A DNA stretch of 64,000 nucleotides from Verrucomicrobiota bacterium (GTDB lineage: Bacteria; Auribacterota; JABMQX01; JAFGEW01). The first letter of the stretch is position 1. The number at the start of each line of letters is the position of its first letter. Of the stretch, positions 42,314 through 51,988 are shown in pieces. The position numbers and the translations under genes were made by a program. Location of the stretch: positions 1 through 64,000 of the forward strand of contig JAFGEW010000124.1 in assembly GCA_016931415.1 (NCBI GenBank), given 5' to 3'. Under the pieces are notes generated by a model. That model was not told the origin of the DNA and made no database searches. It worked only from the letters and a program-made list of their open reading frames with translations.

Positions 42314-44038
42314 ATGCTTTTCGGACCAACCGCTAGGCGGGCCGCACGTCCCCGACGAGCGCGCCGACACCGCTGGGAACGCCTGACCCTTGCCCTCGTC
42401 ATGATTGCGCTCGGTCTGGCGCTCGGCCCGGCGCGCAGCCTTCTCGCCGGTGAGGAGCCCGTCAGCGACGCGCCCGCCGCCGAGCCCACCGAATCGGCGG
42501 CCCTGACCGAGCCGGCCAAGCAGCCGCTCATCTACGTGCTCAGGCTCGATCGCACGGTGGATCACGTCATGGAGATCTACGTGCGGCGCGGCCTCGCGGA
42601 CGCTCAACGGGCTGGCGCCGGTCTCGTTGTCATCGAGCTCGACACGTTCGGCGGGCTGGTCACCTCGGCAATCAATATCAGCGAGCTGCTCAACGCCTCG
42701 ACGGTCCCCACAGTGGCCTGGATCCACGGCAAGGGCATCTCCGCCGGCGCGATGATCACCTACGCCTGCGACGATATTGTCGTGTCGCGCGGCAGCGCTT
42801 TCGGCGGCGCGGTCGTTGTCGGCCTGACGCCCGAGCAGGAGAACTCGCCCGTCGGCGAGAAGTACACGCGCATCACGGCCCAGCAGATGCGGGCCAATGC
42901 CGAAGCACACGGCCACTACGGCGAGTTCGCCGCGGCGATGACCGACGTCGAGATCGAGGTCAAGTACGACGACTATGCCAGCCTGATGCGCGACAGGGGC
43001 ATCACCCTCGGCGTGCCCGAGCAGTACGCAGACAGCCGGGAGAAAGCCAGCGGCCCCCGCTTCGTCAGCCCCGGCGAGAGCGCCACCGGTTCGCCCCGGT
43101 GGCAGGACTACGGCAAGGAATACATCGTCAAGGAAGGCGAGGTGCTCCACTTCACGGATCGCGAGGCCCTGTTCCTGCGCGTCGCCATCGGCCGCGCCGC
43201 CGTGGTCGATAAGCCCGAGGGGGACGCTGCCGAGGCCATCACCGACATTGACGAGTTCGCCAAGTTCCGCGGCGCCAAGGTCGTCACGATCCACTCGACC
43301 TGGTCGGAGGCCGTCGCGGCCTTCCTGAGCAGCCCGATGGTCTCGGTCCTGCTCCTGCTCGGCGGCATCGTCGGCATCGCCACCGAGCTCAAGGTGCCAG
43401 GCTTCGGCTTCCCTGGCATCCTCGGCATCACGTGCATAGCGCTGCTGTTCTTCGGTCAGCTCGGCGCCGGCGCGGCGCGCTGGAGCGACCTGATCCTCGT
43501 CGTGGTTGGCATCATCCTGCTCGGCATCGAGCTGTTTCTTATTCCCGGCTTCGGCGTCGTCGGCGTCCTGGGCATCATCGCCATCGTGGCGGGGCTGTTC
43601 ATGATGCTCATACCCAACCCGCCCAAGGATCTCCCGGTGCTGCCGGGCGACATCCGGAACGCTGTTGTCATCCTGGGCGGCGCCATCGCCGGCAGCGCGG
43701 TCGCCCTTTTCCTGCTTTACACCTATGTGCTGCCCCACACCCAGCTCTTCGGCGCGATTGTGCTCACGAGCACACAGAAACACGCCGCCGGCTACCACGC
43801 CTCACAGGGCACCGCGCTCGCCGAGCCCGAGCGACTCATCGGCCTCATCGGCACCGCCAAGAGCACGCTGCGGCCCGCGGGCCGCGCTGTGTTCGACGGC
43901 CATCCGCTCGACGTGGTGAGCCGAGGCGACTACATCGATGCGGGCGCCCAGATCCAGATCGTCGAGGTGACGTCAAACCGCATCGTCGTCAGGCAGATCC
44001 GACCGCCCGCAGAGACGCCGCCGGACAAGGAGGCCTAG
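42314..44038 (+). CDS. NfeD-family membrane serine protease-like protein
   Basis: 574 aa. After a signal-like helix (about 22-42) it has a ClpP-like serine protease region (about 85-300), with TFGGLVTSAINISELLNAS and IHGKGISAGAMITYACDDI carrying the catalytic Ser. From about 355 on it has four transmembrane helices, and a C-terminal OB-fold NfeD domain (about 500-565; GLIGTAKSTLRPAGRAVF, DVVSRGDYIDAG). Long NfeD (NfeD1b) proteins cleave C-terminal parts of partner membrane proteins of the stomatin/flotillin group. It heads a cluster leading to FloA. GGGAGGG is a strong ribosome-binding site. Confidence 0.9.
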   Translation: MLFGPTARRAARPRRARRHRWERLTLALVMIALGLALGPARSLLAGEEPVSDAPAAEPTESAALTEPAKQPLIYVLRLDRTVDHVMEIYVRRGLADAQRAGAGLVVIELDTFGGLVTSAINISELLNASTVPTVAWIHGKGISAGAMITYACDDIVVSRGSAFGGAVVVGLTPEQENSPVGEKYTRITAQQMRANAEAHGHYGEFAAAMTDVEIEVKYDDYASLMRDRGITLGVPEQYADSREKASGPRFVSPGESATGSPRWQDYGKEYIVKEGEVLHFTDREALFLRVAIGRAAVVDKPEGDAAEAITDIDEFAKFRGAKVVTIHSTWSEAVAAFLSSPMVSVLLLLGGIVGIATELKVPGFGFPGILGITCIALLFFGQLGAGAARWSDLILVVVGIILLGIELFLIPGFGVVGVLGIIAIVAGLFMMLIPNPPKDLPVLPGDIRNAVVILGGAIAGSAVALFLLYTYVLPHTQLFGAIVLTSTQKHAAGYHASQGTALAEPERLIGLIGTAKSTLRPAGRAVFDGHPLDVVSRGDYIDAGAQIQIVEVTSNRIVVRQIRPPAETPPDKEA

Positions 44039-44041
44039 GCC

Positions 44042-44539
44042 ATGGTTCCGGTTGTCGTGCTGCTTGCGCTCGCCGGCATCGGCCTGATTATGGCCGAGGT
44101 CTTTGTGCCCGGCGGTGTGCTCGGCACGCTGGGGCTCGGCGCGCTCGTCGCGAGCATCGTCTTGGCGGCGCTCCATTTCTCAACGGCGGGTGTCATCCTC
44201 ACTGTCGTGCTCATCCTCGTCGGCGCCATCGGGGCGTGGACGCTGACTTTCAGGGTGTTCCGCCGCAGCCGGATGGGCCAGGGCGTGTTCCTGAGCACGA
44301 CGCAACGGGGCATGAACGTGCTCGCCGACACCGCCGAGCAGTACCAGCGCCTCGTCGGCAAGCGCGGCGTGGCCCAGTCCTATCTGCGCCCCGCGGGTGT
44401 GGCCGACATCGACGGCAATCGCGTCGACGTCGTTACCGAGGGCGACTACGTCAAGGCCGGCACGCCGATCGAAGTCATTGAACTCGAAGGCAACCACCTC
44501 GTCGTACGCGCCATTGAAGAGGAGCAATCGGGCGCCTAG
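44042..44539 (+). CDS. Short NfeD-like membrane protein
   Basis: 165 aa, the membrane and OB-fold part of NfeD without the protease domain. Two to three hydrophobic helices (about 3-25, 30-47, 52-72) are followed by an NfeD OB-fold ([44 protein letters not shown]). It starts three bases after the long NfeD stop. Short NfeD proteins normally pair with flotillin-like or stomatin-like proteins, and floA lies 570 bases downstream. Confidence 0.88.
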   Translation: MVPVVVLLALAGIGLIMAEVFVPGGVLGTLGLGALVASIVLAALHFSTAGVILTVVLILVGAIGAWTLTFRVFRRSRMGQGVFLSTTQRGMNVLADTAEQYQRLVGKRGVAQSYLRPAGVADIDGNRVDVVTEGDYVKAGTPIEVIELEGNHLVVRAIEEEQSGA

Positions 44540-44574
44540 CGCTGCGACTGGCGCTCGCTGAGTACACCCATCGA

Positions 44575-45057
44575 GTGGTCGGATTCGTGGCCGCAGCAAT
44601 TAGAGAACTGATAGCCATTGTCGCGCTGGCGACCAACAACGGCCCCATGGCAACCGGCGTCGTCGTCCTTTTCTATGTCGGCGGCTTGATGGCACTGATC
44701 CTCTTCGGTGTCGTCCTCGTGTTCTTCAAGACGTGGATTCGGGCACTGGCGGCGGGCGTGGGGGTCAGCTTCGGCACACTGATCGGCATGCGCTTGCGCA
44801 ACGTGCCGGCGGGCCGAATCGTCGAGGCGCTGATTACCGTCCACAAAGCGGGCATGAGCGATGTCACGATCGAAATACTTGAGCGCCATCACCTCGCTGG
44901 TGGTAACGTGACAAGAGTGGCCCGAGCCCTTGCCGCAGCGCGGGTGGCCGGCATCGACCTGACCTTCGAGCACGCTGCCGCCATCGATCTGGATGGCCGC
45001 GACGTGTTCGCGGAGGTGCAGCAGGCGGCGGGCACCATCCCGACGCTGGAAGCATAG
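44575..45057 (+). CDS. FloA-like N-terminal fragment (truncated paralogue)
   Basis: 160 aa, similar along its whole length to residues ~45-190 of the FloA that follows ([48 protein letters not shown]). The match ends where the SPFH/PHB core should start, and no long Glu/Ala helix is present. It thus has the membrane hairpin and the first soluble segment only. It could be a decayed duplicate or a capping/regulatory partner of FloA. The start is uncertain (GTG 44575, GTG 44587 or ATG 44647), with no clear ribosome-binding site. Confidence 0.65.
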   Translation: MVGFVAAAIRELIAIVALATNNGPMATGVVVLFYVGGLMALILFGVVLVFFKTWIRALAAGVGVSFGTLIGMRLRNVPAGRIVEALITVHKAGMSDVTIEILERHHLAGGNVTRVARALAAARVAGIDLTFEHAAAIDLDGRDVFAEVQQAAGTIPTLEA

Positions 45058-45108
45058 AAGCAGTCTTTACTCAATCAACATACGAACGAAGGGTCGAGGG
45101 AGGCATTC

Positions 45109-46275
45109 ATGAACACACTTCGATATGACCTGGTTGCCAAGGCACTTGGCGCGCTGGCCTGCGCGGCTGTGCTGATCGGCATCACGCTGGCGAGCATGCC
45201 CGCGCTGGGCATTGTCCCGGGTGCCTGTGAGCTGATCGCCCAGGAACCGGGTGGCAACCCCCTGGGAACGGTCTGGACGATTGTGGCCGTCGTTGCCGTT
45301 ATTGGTGCCCTGATCTTCATCGGCATCTTCATCGCCTTCTTCAAGATCTGGATCCGGGCGCTGGCTTCCGGCGCGCGGGTCGGCTTCGGGACGCTCATCG
45401 GCATGCGCCTGCGTAAGGTGCCGGCCGGCCTCATCGTCGAGGCCAAGATCATGGCCGTCAAGGCCGGCCTGGAGGCGATCTCGACCAACGACCTTGAGAC
45501 CCACTACCTGGCTGGCGGCAACGTTGTCCAGGTCGTGCGCGCACTCGTGGCGGCCGACAAGGCTAACATCCCGCTCTCGTTCCAGAAAGCCGCCGCCATC
45601 GACCTCGCGGGCCGCGACGTGTTCCAGGCCGTGCAGATCAGCGTCAAACCCGAGGTGATCGACGCGCCCGACCCGAGCAAAGGCCCCGACAAGGTCGGCG
45701 CCGTCGCCAAGGACGGCATCCAGCTCTGGGCCAAGGCCAAGGTCACCGTACGCGCCAACATCGAGCGCCTCGTCGGCGGCGCGTGGACCGAGACCGTCAT
45801 CGCCCGCGTCGGCGAGGGCATCGTGACCACGATCGGCTCGGCCGAATCGCACAAGGCCGTGCTCGAGAACCCCGACATGATCTCGAAGAAGGTGCTCGAG
45901 AAAGGCCTCGACAGCGGCACGGCGTTCGAGATCCTCTCGATCGACATCGCCGACGTCGACGTCGGCGAGAACATCGGCGCGCGCCTCCAGACCGATCAGG
46001 CCGAGGCCGACAAGCGAGTCGCCCAAGCCAAAGCCGAAGGCCGCCGCGCCATGGCCGTCGCCCAGGAGCAGGAGAACATCGCCCGCGTCGCCGAGATGCG
46101 CGCGCGCGTCATCGAGGCCGAGGCCCAAGTACCGCTGGCCATCGCCCAAGCCTTCCGCGAAGGCAACCTCGGCATCATGGACTACTACAACATCAAGAAC
46201 ATCCAGGCCGACACCTCGATGCGCGACTCCATCGGGGGCCGGCCGACCGAACAGAAGAAACCCGATCAACCATAA
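45109..46275 (+). CDS. floA: Flotillin-like protein FloA
   Basis: 388 aa. FloA forms clusters in membrane microdomains. Signal-like start, transmembrane helix (about 54-75; [17 protein letters not shown]), [28 protein letters not shown] (the FloA signature), the PHB core (about 185-275; [46 protein letters not shown]), and a heptad-like Glu/Ala helix (about 290-350; [27 protein letters not shown]). Length is a little above the bacterial average because of an N-terminal extension. Together with the two NfeD genes it forms the usual FloA-NfeD set. Confidence 0.93.
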   Translation: MNTLRYDLVAKALGALACAAVLIGITLASMPALGIVPGACELIAQEPGGNPLGTVWTIVAVVAVIGALIFIGIFIAFFKIWIRALASGARVGFGTLIGMRLRKVPAGLIVEAKIMAVKAGLEAISTNDLETHYLAGGNVVQVVRALVAADKANIPLSFQKAAAIDLAGRDVFQAVQISVKPEVIDAPDPSKGPDKVGAVAKDGIQLWAKAKVTVRANIERLVGGAWTETVIARVGEGIVTTIGSAESHKAVLENPDMISKKVLEKGLDSGTAFEILSIDIADVDVGENIGARLQTDQAEADKRVAQAKAEGRRAMAVAQEQENIARVAEMRARVIEAEAQVPLAIAQAFREGNLGIMDYYNIKNIQADTSMRDSIGGRPTEQKKPDQP

Positions 46276-46281
46276 CCGGCC

Positions 46282-47181
46282 ATGATCTACTGGATCCGAC
46301 ATATCCCGGCGGCCGACGACGGCGAAGGGATCGAGACGATCATCTTCGTCGTTGTCTTCGGCCTCATCTCGCTCATCGGCGCGCTGTCGCAGGCGTTGGC
46401 CAAGTCACGCCAGAAGCGTGAGCAGCAGAAGCGCGGCCTCCAGCCGGGCGGCGCTCAGCCGAGCGCCCCCGCGCCCAAGCCGGCGACGGTCGACGAGTTC
46501 CTCGAGCAGATCAAGCGGATGGCACGTGGCGAGGACGTCGCGGGTGCGCGGGGCGACGACGACGCGGGTATGCGCGGCGACGCCACCTCCCGCGCGCTGG
46601 CCGGCGCCGCTCAACCGCTTCAGTCACAGAAGCCGTCCACGCTGCAGCGGCCCGCTCCTCCGCCGCCGCCGCGGCCGACGCCCCTGCTGCAGGCCAAGAG
46701 GCCCGGCGTGCCACCGCCCCCGCCCAGGCCGGTGGCGCCCCGCCCGGCCGGTCTCCAGACGCCGAGCACACCGCCATCGCATCTCGGGCCGGCCAGGCCG
46801 GACTATGGCACACAGACCGTGACGCCCACGCTCGTTGATCGGCCAGCGGGACACCGCCCGCCTGAATCGGCTCCGTCCCTCACCCGGACGCCCACCGCGT
46901 CAGGCCCGCCCAAACCGGCGGCCCTGACACAGATGCCGCGCACGGGACCGCCCAAACGCCGAAAGGTCCAGCAGCCAGAGGCCTCGGCCAAGGAAGCCAA
47001 GGGCAAACGGCCCATGCTCAGCGGCACCCCGGCTCAACTGCGCGCCGCGTTGCGTGCGCGTCTGGCCGCGGGCCCCGCCGCGATGCGCGAGGCCGTCCTG
47101 CTGAGCGAGGTGCTCGGCCAACCGATCAGCATGCGCCGCGGCCGCTTCCGACGCCCCGGCATGCCCGGCCGCCTGTTCTGA
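46282..47181 (+). CDS. Proline-rich membrane protein linked to FloA
   Basis: 299 aa. A single hydrophobic helix (about 18-38; IETIIFVVVFGLISLIGAL) precedes a basic region and a long Pro-rich stretch (about 110-230; PPPPPRPTPLLQ, PPPPPRPVAPRP). The last 35 residues read AMREAVLLSEVLGQPISMRRG, a short conserved-looking element that appears at the end of FloA-adjacent proteins in PVC bacteria. It starts six bases after floA. It probably acts in the same membrane microdomain; the Pro-rich part may bind partners. Confidence 0.7.
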   Translation: MIYWIRHIPAADDGEGIETIIFVVVFGLISLIGALSQALAKSRQKREQQKRGLQPGGAQPSAPAPKPATVDEFLEQIKRMARGEDVAGARGDDDAGMRGDATSRALAGAAQPLQSQKPSTLQRPAPPPPPRPTPLLQAKRPGVPPPPPRPVAPRPAGLQTPSTPPSHLGPARPDYGTQTVTPTLVDRPAGHRPPESAPSLTRTPTASGPPKPAALTQMPRTGPPKRRKVQQPEASAKEAKGKRPMLSGTPAQLRAALRARLAAGPAAMREAVLLSEVLGQPISMRRGRFRRPGMPGRLF

Positions 47182-47294
47182 GCCGCCGGACCCGGCGAGC
47201 ATCCGCTTGATCGGTCCGAGGCGCCGTGGTATGAGAACACCGGTCTGTCGGCGCCCCCTCGTCGGCCCGCTGACAGAGCGGCGTCCTACGCATC

Positions 47295-47378
47295 GCCGGA
47301 GTGGTGAAAGTGGTAGACGCAGGGGACTCAAAATCCCCCGGGGGCAACCCCTTGCCGGTTCGAGTCCGGCCTCCGGCA
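47295..47378 (+). tRNA. tRNA-Leu (anticodon CAA)
   Basis: Acceptor GCCGGAG with CTCCGGC and discriminator A; anticodon stem GGGGA/TCCCC with loop CTCAAAA (anticodon CAA); long variable arm (CGGGGGCAACCCCTTG) as expected for leucine; T-arm GCCGGTTCGAGTCCGGC. The 3' CCA is not encoded, unlike the alanine tRNA. Confidence 0.93.
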
Positions 47379-47542
47379 TTCTTTGAAGCACGCTGACGCG
47401 GCAAAGACATGCTCGTGGCGACGCGAGGTGGGCTTGCCGCTCTCGGCGCCCCGCGCGACACCACCAACTAACGTCTCCCGCGAGAGCGAACCATCGCAGG
47501 GCCACTGCTCGCCCTGAGCCTGCCGAGGGGCAGGCCCCGAGG

Positions 47543-48991
47543 TCACATCAACCCAAGTTGCTTTGCGATGCCGTCGCCGTACCTCTTATCCGCCTTGCGG
47601 AAATGGGCAATCATCTTCTCCTGAAGCGCCTTCGGAACCTTCCCCAAGCTGCCGGCGATGTTCGTAACGAGCCTCTCCTGTTGATCGGGAGACATCAATC
47701 GGTACAGATTGCCGGGCTGGACATAGTCATCGTCGACACCGCGCTTCTGCTCGTAGCGGTCCGCATCCCCGGAAATGCGCAGGGGCGGCTCGGCATAGGC
47801 GGGATCGGCCACGGGGCCACCCAGGCTGTTCGGTTCGTAGTTCGGGTCCGGTCCGCCATTGTCGTCGAACCGCATCGCCCCATCCCGCTGGTAGGTATTC
47901 TGTACGGTGGTCGCGCGCGGAGCGTTGATCGGCAGTCGCTCGAAGTTGACGCCGAGCCGGTAGCGGGCCGCATCACCATATGAGAAGATGCGTGCCTGCA
48001 GCATCTTGCACGGCGAGAAGGAGATCCCCGGGACGACGTTGCCCGGCGAGAAGGCCGATTGCTCGACTTCCGCGAAGTAGTTTGCCGGGTTGCGGTTCAA
48101 CTCCAGCACGCCGACCTCGATCAGCGGGTAATCCGCGTGCGGCCAGACCTTGGTAAGGTCGAACGGATTCCAGCGGTAGGTCTCCGCCTCCTTCTCCGGC
48201 ATCACTTGGATGTAGAACGTCCACTTGGGGTAGTCGCCGCGCTCAATCGCCTTGAACAGCTCCAGGGTGTGGTAGTCGGGGCATTCGCCCGCCAATTGCC
48301 GCGCCTCTGCCACCGGTATGCACTGGATGCCCTGCTGGGTCTTGAAGTGGAACTTGACCCAGAACCGCTCGTTGGCGGCGTTGATGAAGCTGTACGTGTG
48401 GCTCCCGTAGCCGTTCATGTAGGGGATGCCTTTGGGGATGCCGCGATCCGAGAACAGGATGGTTACCTGGTGCAGCGATTCCGGGACCTGAGACCAGAAG
48501 TCCCATTGAGCGAAATCCCTCGGGGCGTTGGTTTGTGGCTCGCGCTTCTGGGTATGGATGAAGTCGGGAAACTTGATGGCATCGCGGATGAAGAACACCG
48601 GGGTGTTGTTCCCCACCATGTCCCAGTTGCCTTCCTCGGTGTAGAACTTCAGCGCAAAACCGCGAACATCGCGGACCGTGTCCGCCGATCCCTTTTCGCC
48701 AGCCACGGTCGAGAACCGGCCGAACATCTCGGTCTTCTTGCCGACCTTCGAGAACAGCTTGGCCTTCGAATACTTGGTGATGTCCTGCGTGACGGTAAGG
48801 ACTCCATGCGCCCCTGCCGCCTTCGCGTGCACGACGCGCTCGGGGATTCGCTCGCGGTTGAAGTGAGCCAGTTTCTCGAGCAGGTAATGGTCCTGCAGCA
48901 ATGTAGGACCTCGTTCTCCGGCAGTCAGAGAGGTCTGATTGTCGGGAACTGGGATCCCGGCCGCCGTGGTCAGAGTCTTCTTCTTGCTCAT
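47543..48991 (-). CDS. katA: Haem catalase (monofunctional, small-subunit)
   Basis: 482 aa. Breaks hydrogen peroxide down to water and oxygen. The distal His is in [13 protein letters not shown] near 53, the distal Asn in [18 protein letters not shown] near 125, and the proximal Tyr in [12 protein letters not shown] near 338, which binds the haem. Length fits clade 3 small-subunit catalases. GGAGGAG precedes ATG 48991. No OxyR/PerR-like regulator is adjacent. The base composition is somewhat lower in GC than flanking core genes, so later acquisition is possible. Confidence 0.96.
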   Translation of the reverse strand: MSKKKTLTTAAGIPVPDNQTSLTAGERGPTLLQDHYLLEKLAHFNRERIPERVVHAKAAGAHGVLTVTQDITKYSKAKLFSKVGKKTEMFGRFSTVAGEKGSADTVRDVRGFALKFYTEEGNWDMVGNNTPVFFIRDAIKFPDFIHTQKREPQTNAPRDFAQWDFWSQVPESLHQVTILFSDRGIPKGIPYMNGYGSHTYSFINAANERFWVKFHFKTQQGIQCIPVAEARQLAGECPDYHTLELFKAIERGDYPKWTFYIQVMPEKEAETYRWNPFDLTKVWPHADYPLIEVGVLELNRNPANYFAEVEQSAFSPGNVVPGISFSPCKMLQARIFSYGDAARYRLGVNFERLPINAPRATTVQNTYQRDGAMRFDDNGGPDPNYEPNSLGGPVADPAYAEPPLRISGDADRYEQKRGVDDDYVQPGNLYRLMSPDQQERLVTNIAGSLGKVPKALQEKMIAHFRKADKRYGDGIAKQLGLM

Positions 48992-49430
48992 CGCTCTCCT
49001 CCCTTCTGGTTCGGTCCTTCGTCCACAGCCTCTGCGTGCTGATCGCTGTTGGTCGTCGGCGGAAGAGCCCGGTCTGAAATCGTGAGGATGTGTCCCTCCT
49101 CTCGCGCAATCTGACGTGACGTTCTCCGGATGTTGAGCCTAGCTGGTTACGCGATCTGTTTCCAGTGCTCTTCAGTACCCGGATCATCGGGTACGGGCCA
49201 CGGGCGCCGCCGGGGCGTAGGGCGCGGCGGGGCCGGGAGGTTCCGCCCTACATCGGGCCGCCTCGCTCGACGTGACGCCGATGTGGGGCCCGCCGTCCGG
49301 GCATTGCAGCCGCGGATGATCCACGGGCAGGTCGCCCCCAGCCCGCCGAGACGTTACCTCGCTCTGCCGCGAGAGGTCCTCCAAGCGCCCCATCCACCGG
49401 GGTGAATGGGCGCTCGACGAGAAAGGCCTT
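48992..49430. other. Gene-free stretch upstream of katA
   Basis: About 440 bases with the katA ribosome-binding site and, near 49200-49270, a G/C-rich palindromic segment (GGGCGTAGGGCGCGGCGGGG facing CCGCCCTACATCGGGCC). No gene seen. Confidence 0.4.
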
Positions 49431-49631
49431 CTATCCAAGAATCTGGGCGCCCGACTGGTCCTTGTAGTACTCGTCGGTCAGTAGGCCCACCACGTCGTAG
49501 GTGAAGTCCGCCCACGAGCCGTTGGCGTACGTGACCCGGCTCCGCAATCCCTTGGTGTCGAACGCGTGCGTGTAGCTGCTCAGAAGCTCGCCCGCGTTGA
49601 TCTTGTCCGCCAGCGTCACCACCCGGTCCAA
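49431..49631 (-). pseudogene. RHS/YD-repeat protein fragment
   Basis: 66 codons reading SYTHAFDTKGLRSRVTYANG and FTYDVVGLLTDEYY, the tyrosine-aspartate pattern of RHS/YD repeats. Real RHS proteins have dozens of these and exceed 1,000 aa. Here the frame ends soon on both sides, with no start or signal and no second repeat. It is most likely a leftover of an RHS gene. Confidence 0.55.
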
Positions 49632-49759
49632 GTCGCTGGACCAGATCCGACAGCCTCGGGCGGAAGAGGCCGTTCACCTTCTCTCATGAGCATGCCTCGC
49701 TCGTACGCGAGCGCGCGCCGTGCACCCACACCTCTCATTGCATCGAGAACCCGGGGCGC

Positions 49760-51781
49760 TCAGTACTCCAGCCGGATGCAGAGCGGGGAATCGCTGACGA
49801 GCAGATTCCCAATCAGGATCTTGCCATTTTCTACGGAGTAGTTCAGTTCCTGTTCCCGGCCGTTGAGGAGGTCAATGCCGACGAGTCGCGACGGTTCTTT
49901 GGCCTCGATGAGCAGGTCGGTCGCCTTGCTCTCGTAATCGTCGCTGCCGAGCTCGCGGGATTTCTCCGCGATCCATACCGCCAGGAGCGTGTGCCCCTGG
50001 GGCAGCGCATAGCTGTGGATCTGCAGCTTCTCGATCGGGGCGACAGCCTGGGCCGCGACGCTCGCCGGCTTGGCACCCTCGGTCAACGTGCAGAGGGTTC
50101 TCATCATGTAGTACGACTCCGCCGGCTTGAGGTCGGGCGGCGTGGACTCGAAGAACTGCTGCCACGGCGGGCGCATCAGCGAGGTGGTCTCGTTCCAGAG
50201 CATCGGGACGCCCAGGCTCGTGTGGACGAACACGCTCCGCGCGAGGTACTTGGCCGACACCCGCTGCGACGTGCGGTTGGCGTGAATGGCGTACGCGCCG
50301 CACTCGTTGGCCGTCAGCTCGCCTTTGAAGCCGAGCTTCGCAACCTCACGGCGCAGGTATTCCACCGCGTCGGCGTAGGTCCGGACCTCCGGCGGCGCCC
50401 AGACATGGCGGGGCCGGTCGAGCTCCTCGGGCGCGTAGTCCTGGTCGGTGTCGTCGGGGAAGGAATAGGGATGCCACGACACCACGTCCACCAGATCGGT
50501 CATGCCCGCCCGCAAGCATTCGAGGATGAAGTCCGCCACGAGCGGGCAGGGGCCGACGAGAATGACCTTGGCCTCGGGATCGATCTTGCGGATCGCCTTG
50601 GCGACCGGGATGGCCATGGCGACGTAGTTCTTCGCTTCTTCCTTCACCGGCCCCGGCTTGTTCGGGCCGTAGGCGTCCTGGTTGTAGTACTCGTTGAAGA
50701 TCTCATAGTAGCGGATCCGCCCCTTGAAGTGCCGGACCATGAACTCGGCGTACTTCGTGACCTGCTCCACGTCGGTGGGCGGGCCGAGCGTGAGGCACAC
50801 CTCGATGCCGCAGTCCTTCGCCTGCGTGATCAGCTTGTCGGTGTAGGGATCAATGACGTATATGCCCGGCTCGCGCTCGACGTGCGGCAAGATCAGCGGC
50901 GAGAGGTAATAGCTCACCCGCAGCCACTTGATGCCCAGGTCGTACTGCATCTGCCACAGCGCCGCCTGCGTCGTCTCGGAGAGCCAGTACAGGTACTGGC
51001 TGCGGGAGACCGTCACGCCGCAGCCCTTGGAGATCAGGGCGATGTTGTTGCCGTCCTCGTCGTACACTTCGATGCCGTTGAGGATGAAATTGGCCGGCGA
51101 GTTGATGCTCAGTTCGCGGACGGGCACGGGGTCGAACTGGTAGACGGTCTTCGCGACGGGCGCCTTCTCCGTCCTGTCTTCCGGCTGGTAGACGTTGGGG
51201 GCGGTGTTGTCCGGGCGCTTGATCTCCTGCGGTGTGCCGCCCGACATTTCATAGACGGTCTGCCACTCGCCCTCGCGCTCCCACAGATCGTATGCATGCA
51301 CGCGGACCTCGAAATCGCCGGGCGGCGCGCCCAGCAGCGCGACGGCCTTGACCTTCGTGGTGCGCGGGAAGTCGATGCGCACCCACGCGCGCGCGATCTT
51401 GGCGTCGCCGGTCGGCATGCCGGCGAAGCCGCGCGTGGCCGGGTCGCCGTCCACAAAGGAGACCGGCTTGAACGGCTCGATCTCGACGGCCGTGCTGCTC
51501 GGCATGCGCGTCGGCGTCAGGCCGATCAGGTTGTTCCGGATCTCCCACGATTTCTTCGGGGCGATCTTTTGCCAGGGATTGGCGTTCCCCTTCTGGAGCT
51601 GGAGGCGCTCGTCATAGGTCGGGCTGACCTCGTAGACCTCAAACTCGCCGTACGAAAAGACCTTGTACCCGTCAACCACCGCACAGACCGGGCGCGGCGA
51701 TCGCGGATCCACATTTACCTGCCCAAAACTCGCGCTGCATGCGGCCATGATTGCTCCCCACAAAGTAACGATGTGTTTCAC
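49760..51781 (-). CDS. Secreted glycoside hydrolase (GH-A clan) with discoidin-like N-terminus
   Basis: 673 aa. A GTG start at 51781 with GGAG eight bases upstream gives a good signal peptide (VKHIVTLWGAIMAACSASFGQ). Residues ~65-240 form a beta-rich F5/8-type-C-like region (VSFVDGDPATRGF, ARAWVRIDFPRTTKVKAVALLG). The barrel (about 250-590) contains IRYYEIFNEYYNQDAYG, where the first Glu after Asn is the expected acid/base, VDVVSWHPYSFP, and GELTANECGAYAI with the likely nucleophile Glu. The last ~80 residues are a beta domain. This resembles GH39/GH5-type enzymes; the sugar is unknown. The frame continues much further upstream, but that is antisense to the sigma-factor gene. Confidence 0.75.
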   Translation of the reverse strand: MKHIVTLWGAIMAACSASFGQVNVDPRSPRPVCAVVDGYKVFSYGEFEVYEVSPTYDERLQLQKGNANPWQKIAPKKSWEIRNNLIGLTPTRMPSSTAVEIEPFKPVSFVDGDPATRGFAGMPTGDAKIARAWVRIDFPRTTKVKAVALLGAPPGDFEVRVHAYDLWEREGEWQTVYEMSGGTPQEIKRPDNTAPNVYQPEDRTEKAPVAKTVYQFDPVPVRELSINSPANFILNGIEVYDEDGNNIALISKGCGVTVSRSQYLYWLSETTQAALWQMQYDLGIKWLRVSYYLSPLILPHVEREPGIYVIDPYTDKLITQAKDCGIEVCLTLGPPTDVEQVTKYAEFMVRHFKGRIRYYEIFNEYYNQDAYGPNKPGPVKEEAKNYVAMAIPVAKAIRKIDPEAKVILVGPCPLVADFILECLRAGMTDLVDVVSWHPYSFPDDTDQDYAPEELDRPRHVWAPPEVRTYADAVEYLRREVAKLGFKGELTANECGAYAIHANRTSQRVSAKYLARSVFVHTSLGVPMLWNETTSLMRPPWQQFFESTPPDLKPAESYYMMRTLCTLTEGAKPASVAAQAVAPIEKLQIHSYALPQGHTLLAVWIAEKSRELGSDDYESKATDLLIEAKEPSRLVGIDLLNGREQELNYSVENGKILIGNLLVSDSPLCIRLEY

Positions 51782-51988
51782 CAAGTTGTGCTCCGCCTCT
51801 GGCCCGACTCCCGTGCCGGAGTCTGGCGTGACCTCCAAGTCCGATCGGAACAGGGTAGCCGCTCGGGCGGCGCCGTGCAACTCACAACGACGGCCCCCAC
51901 ATCGTCGGACAAGGAGCCGGCTTGCCGGGCATGGTATCCTCGAGGCCTCCGATTGGGTCTTACCGGCGAAACGAGTTGTGGAGACCGC

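Noticed and set aside
49991-51988. N-terminal extension of the sigma-factor frame
   Set aside because: This part is antisense to the glycoside hydrolase gene, and the sigma-factor family starts at ATG 51989.
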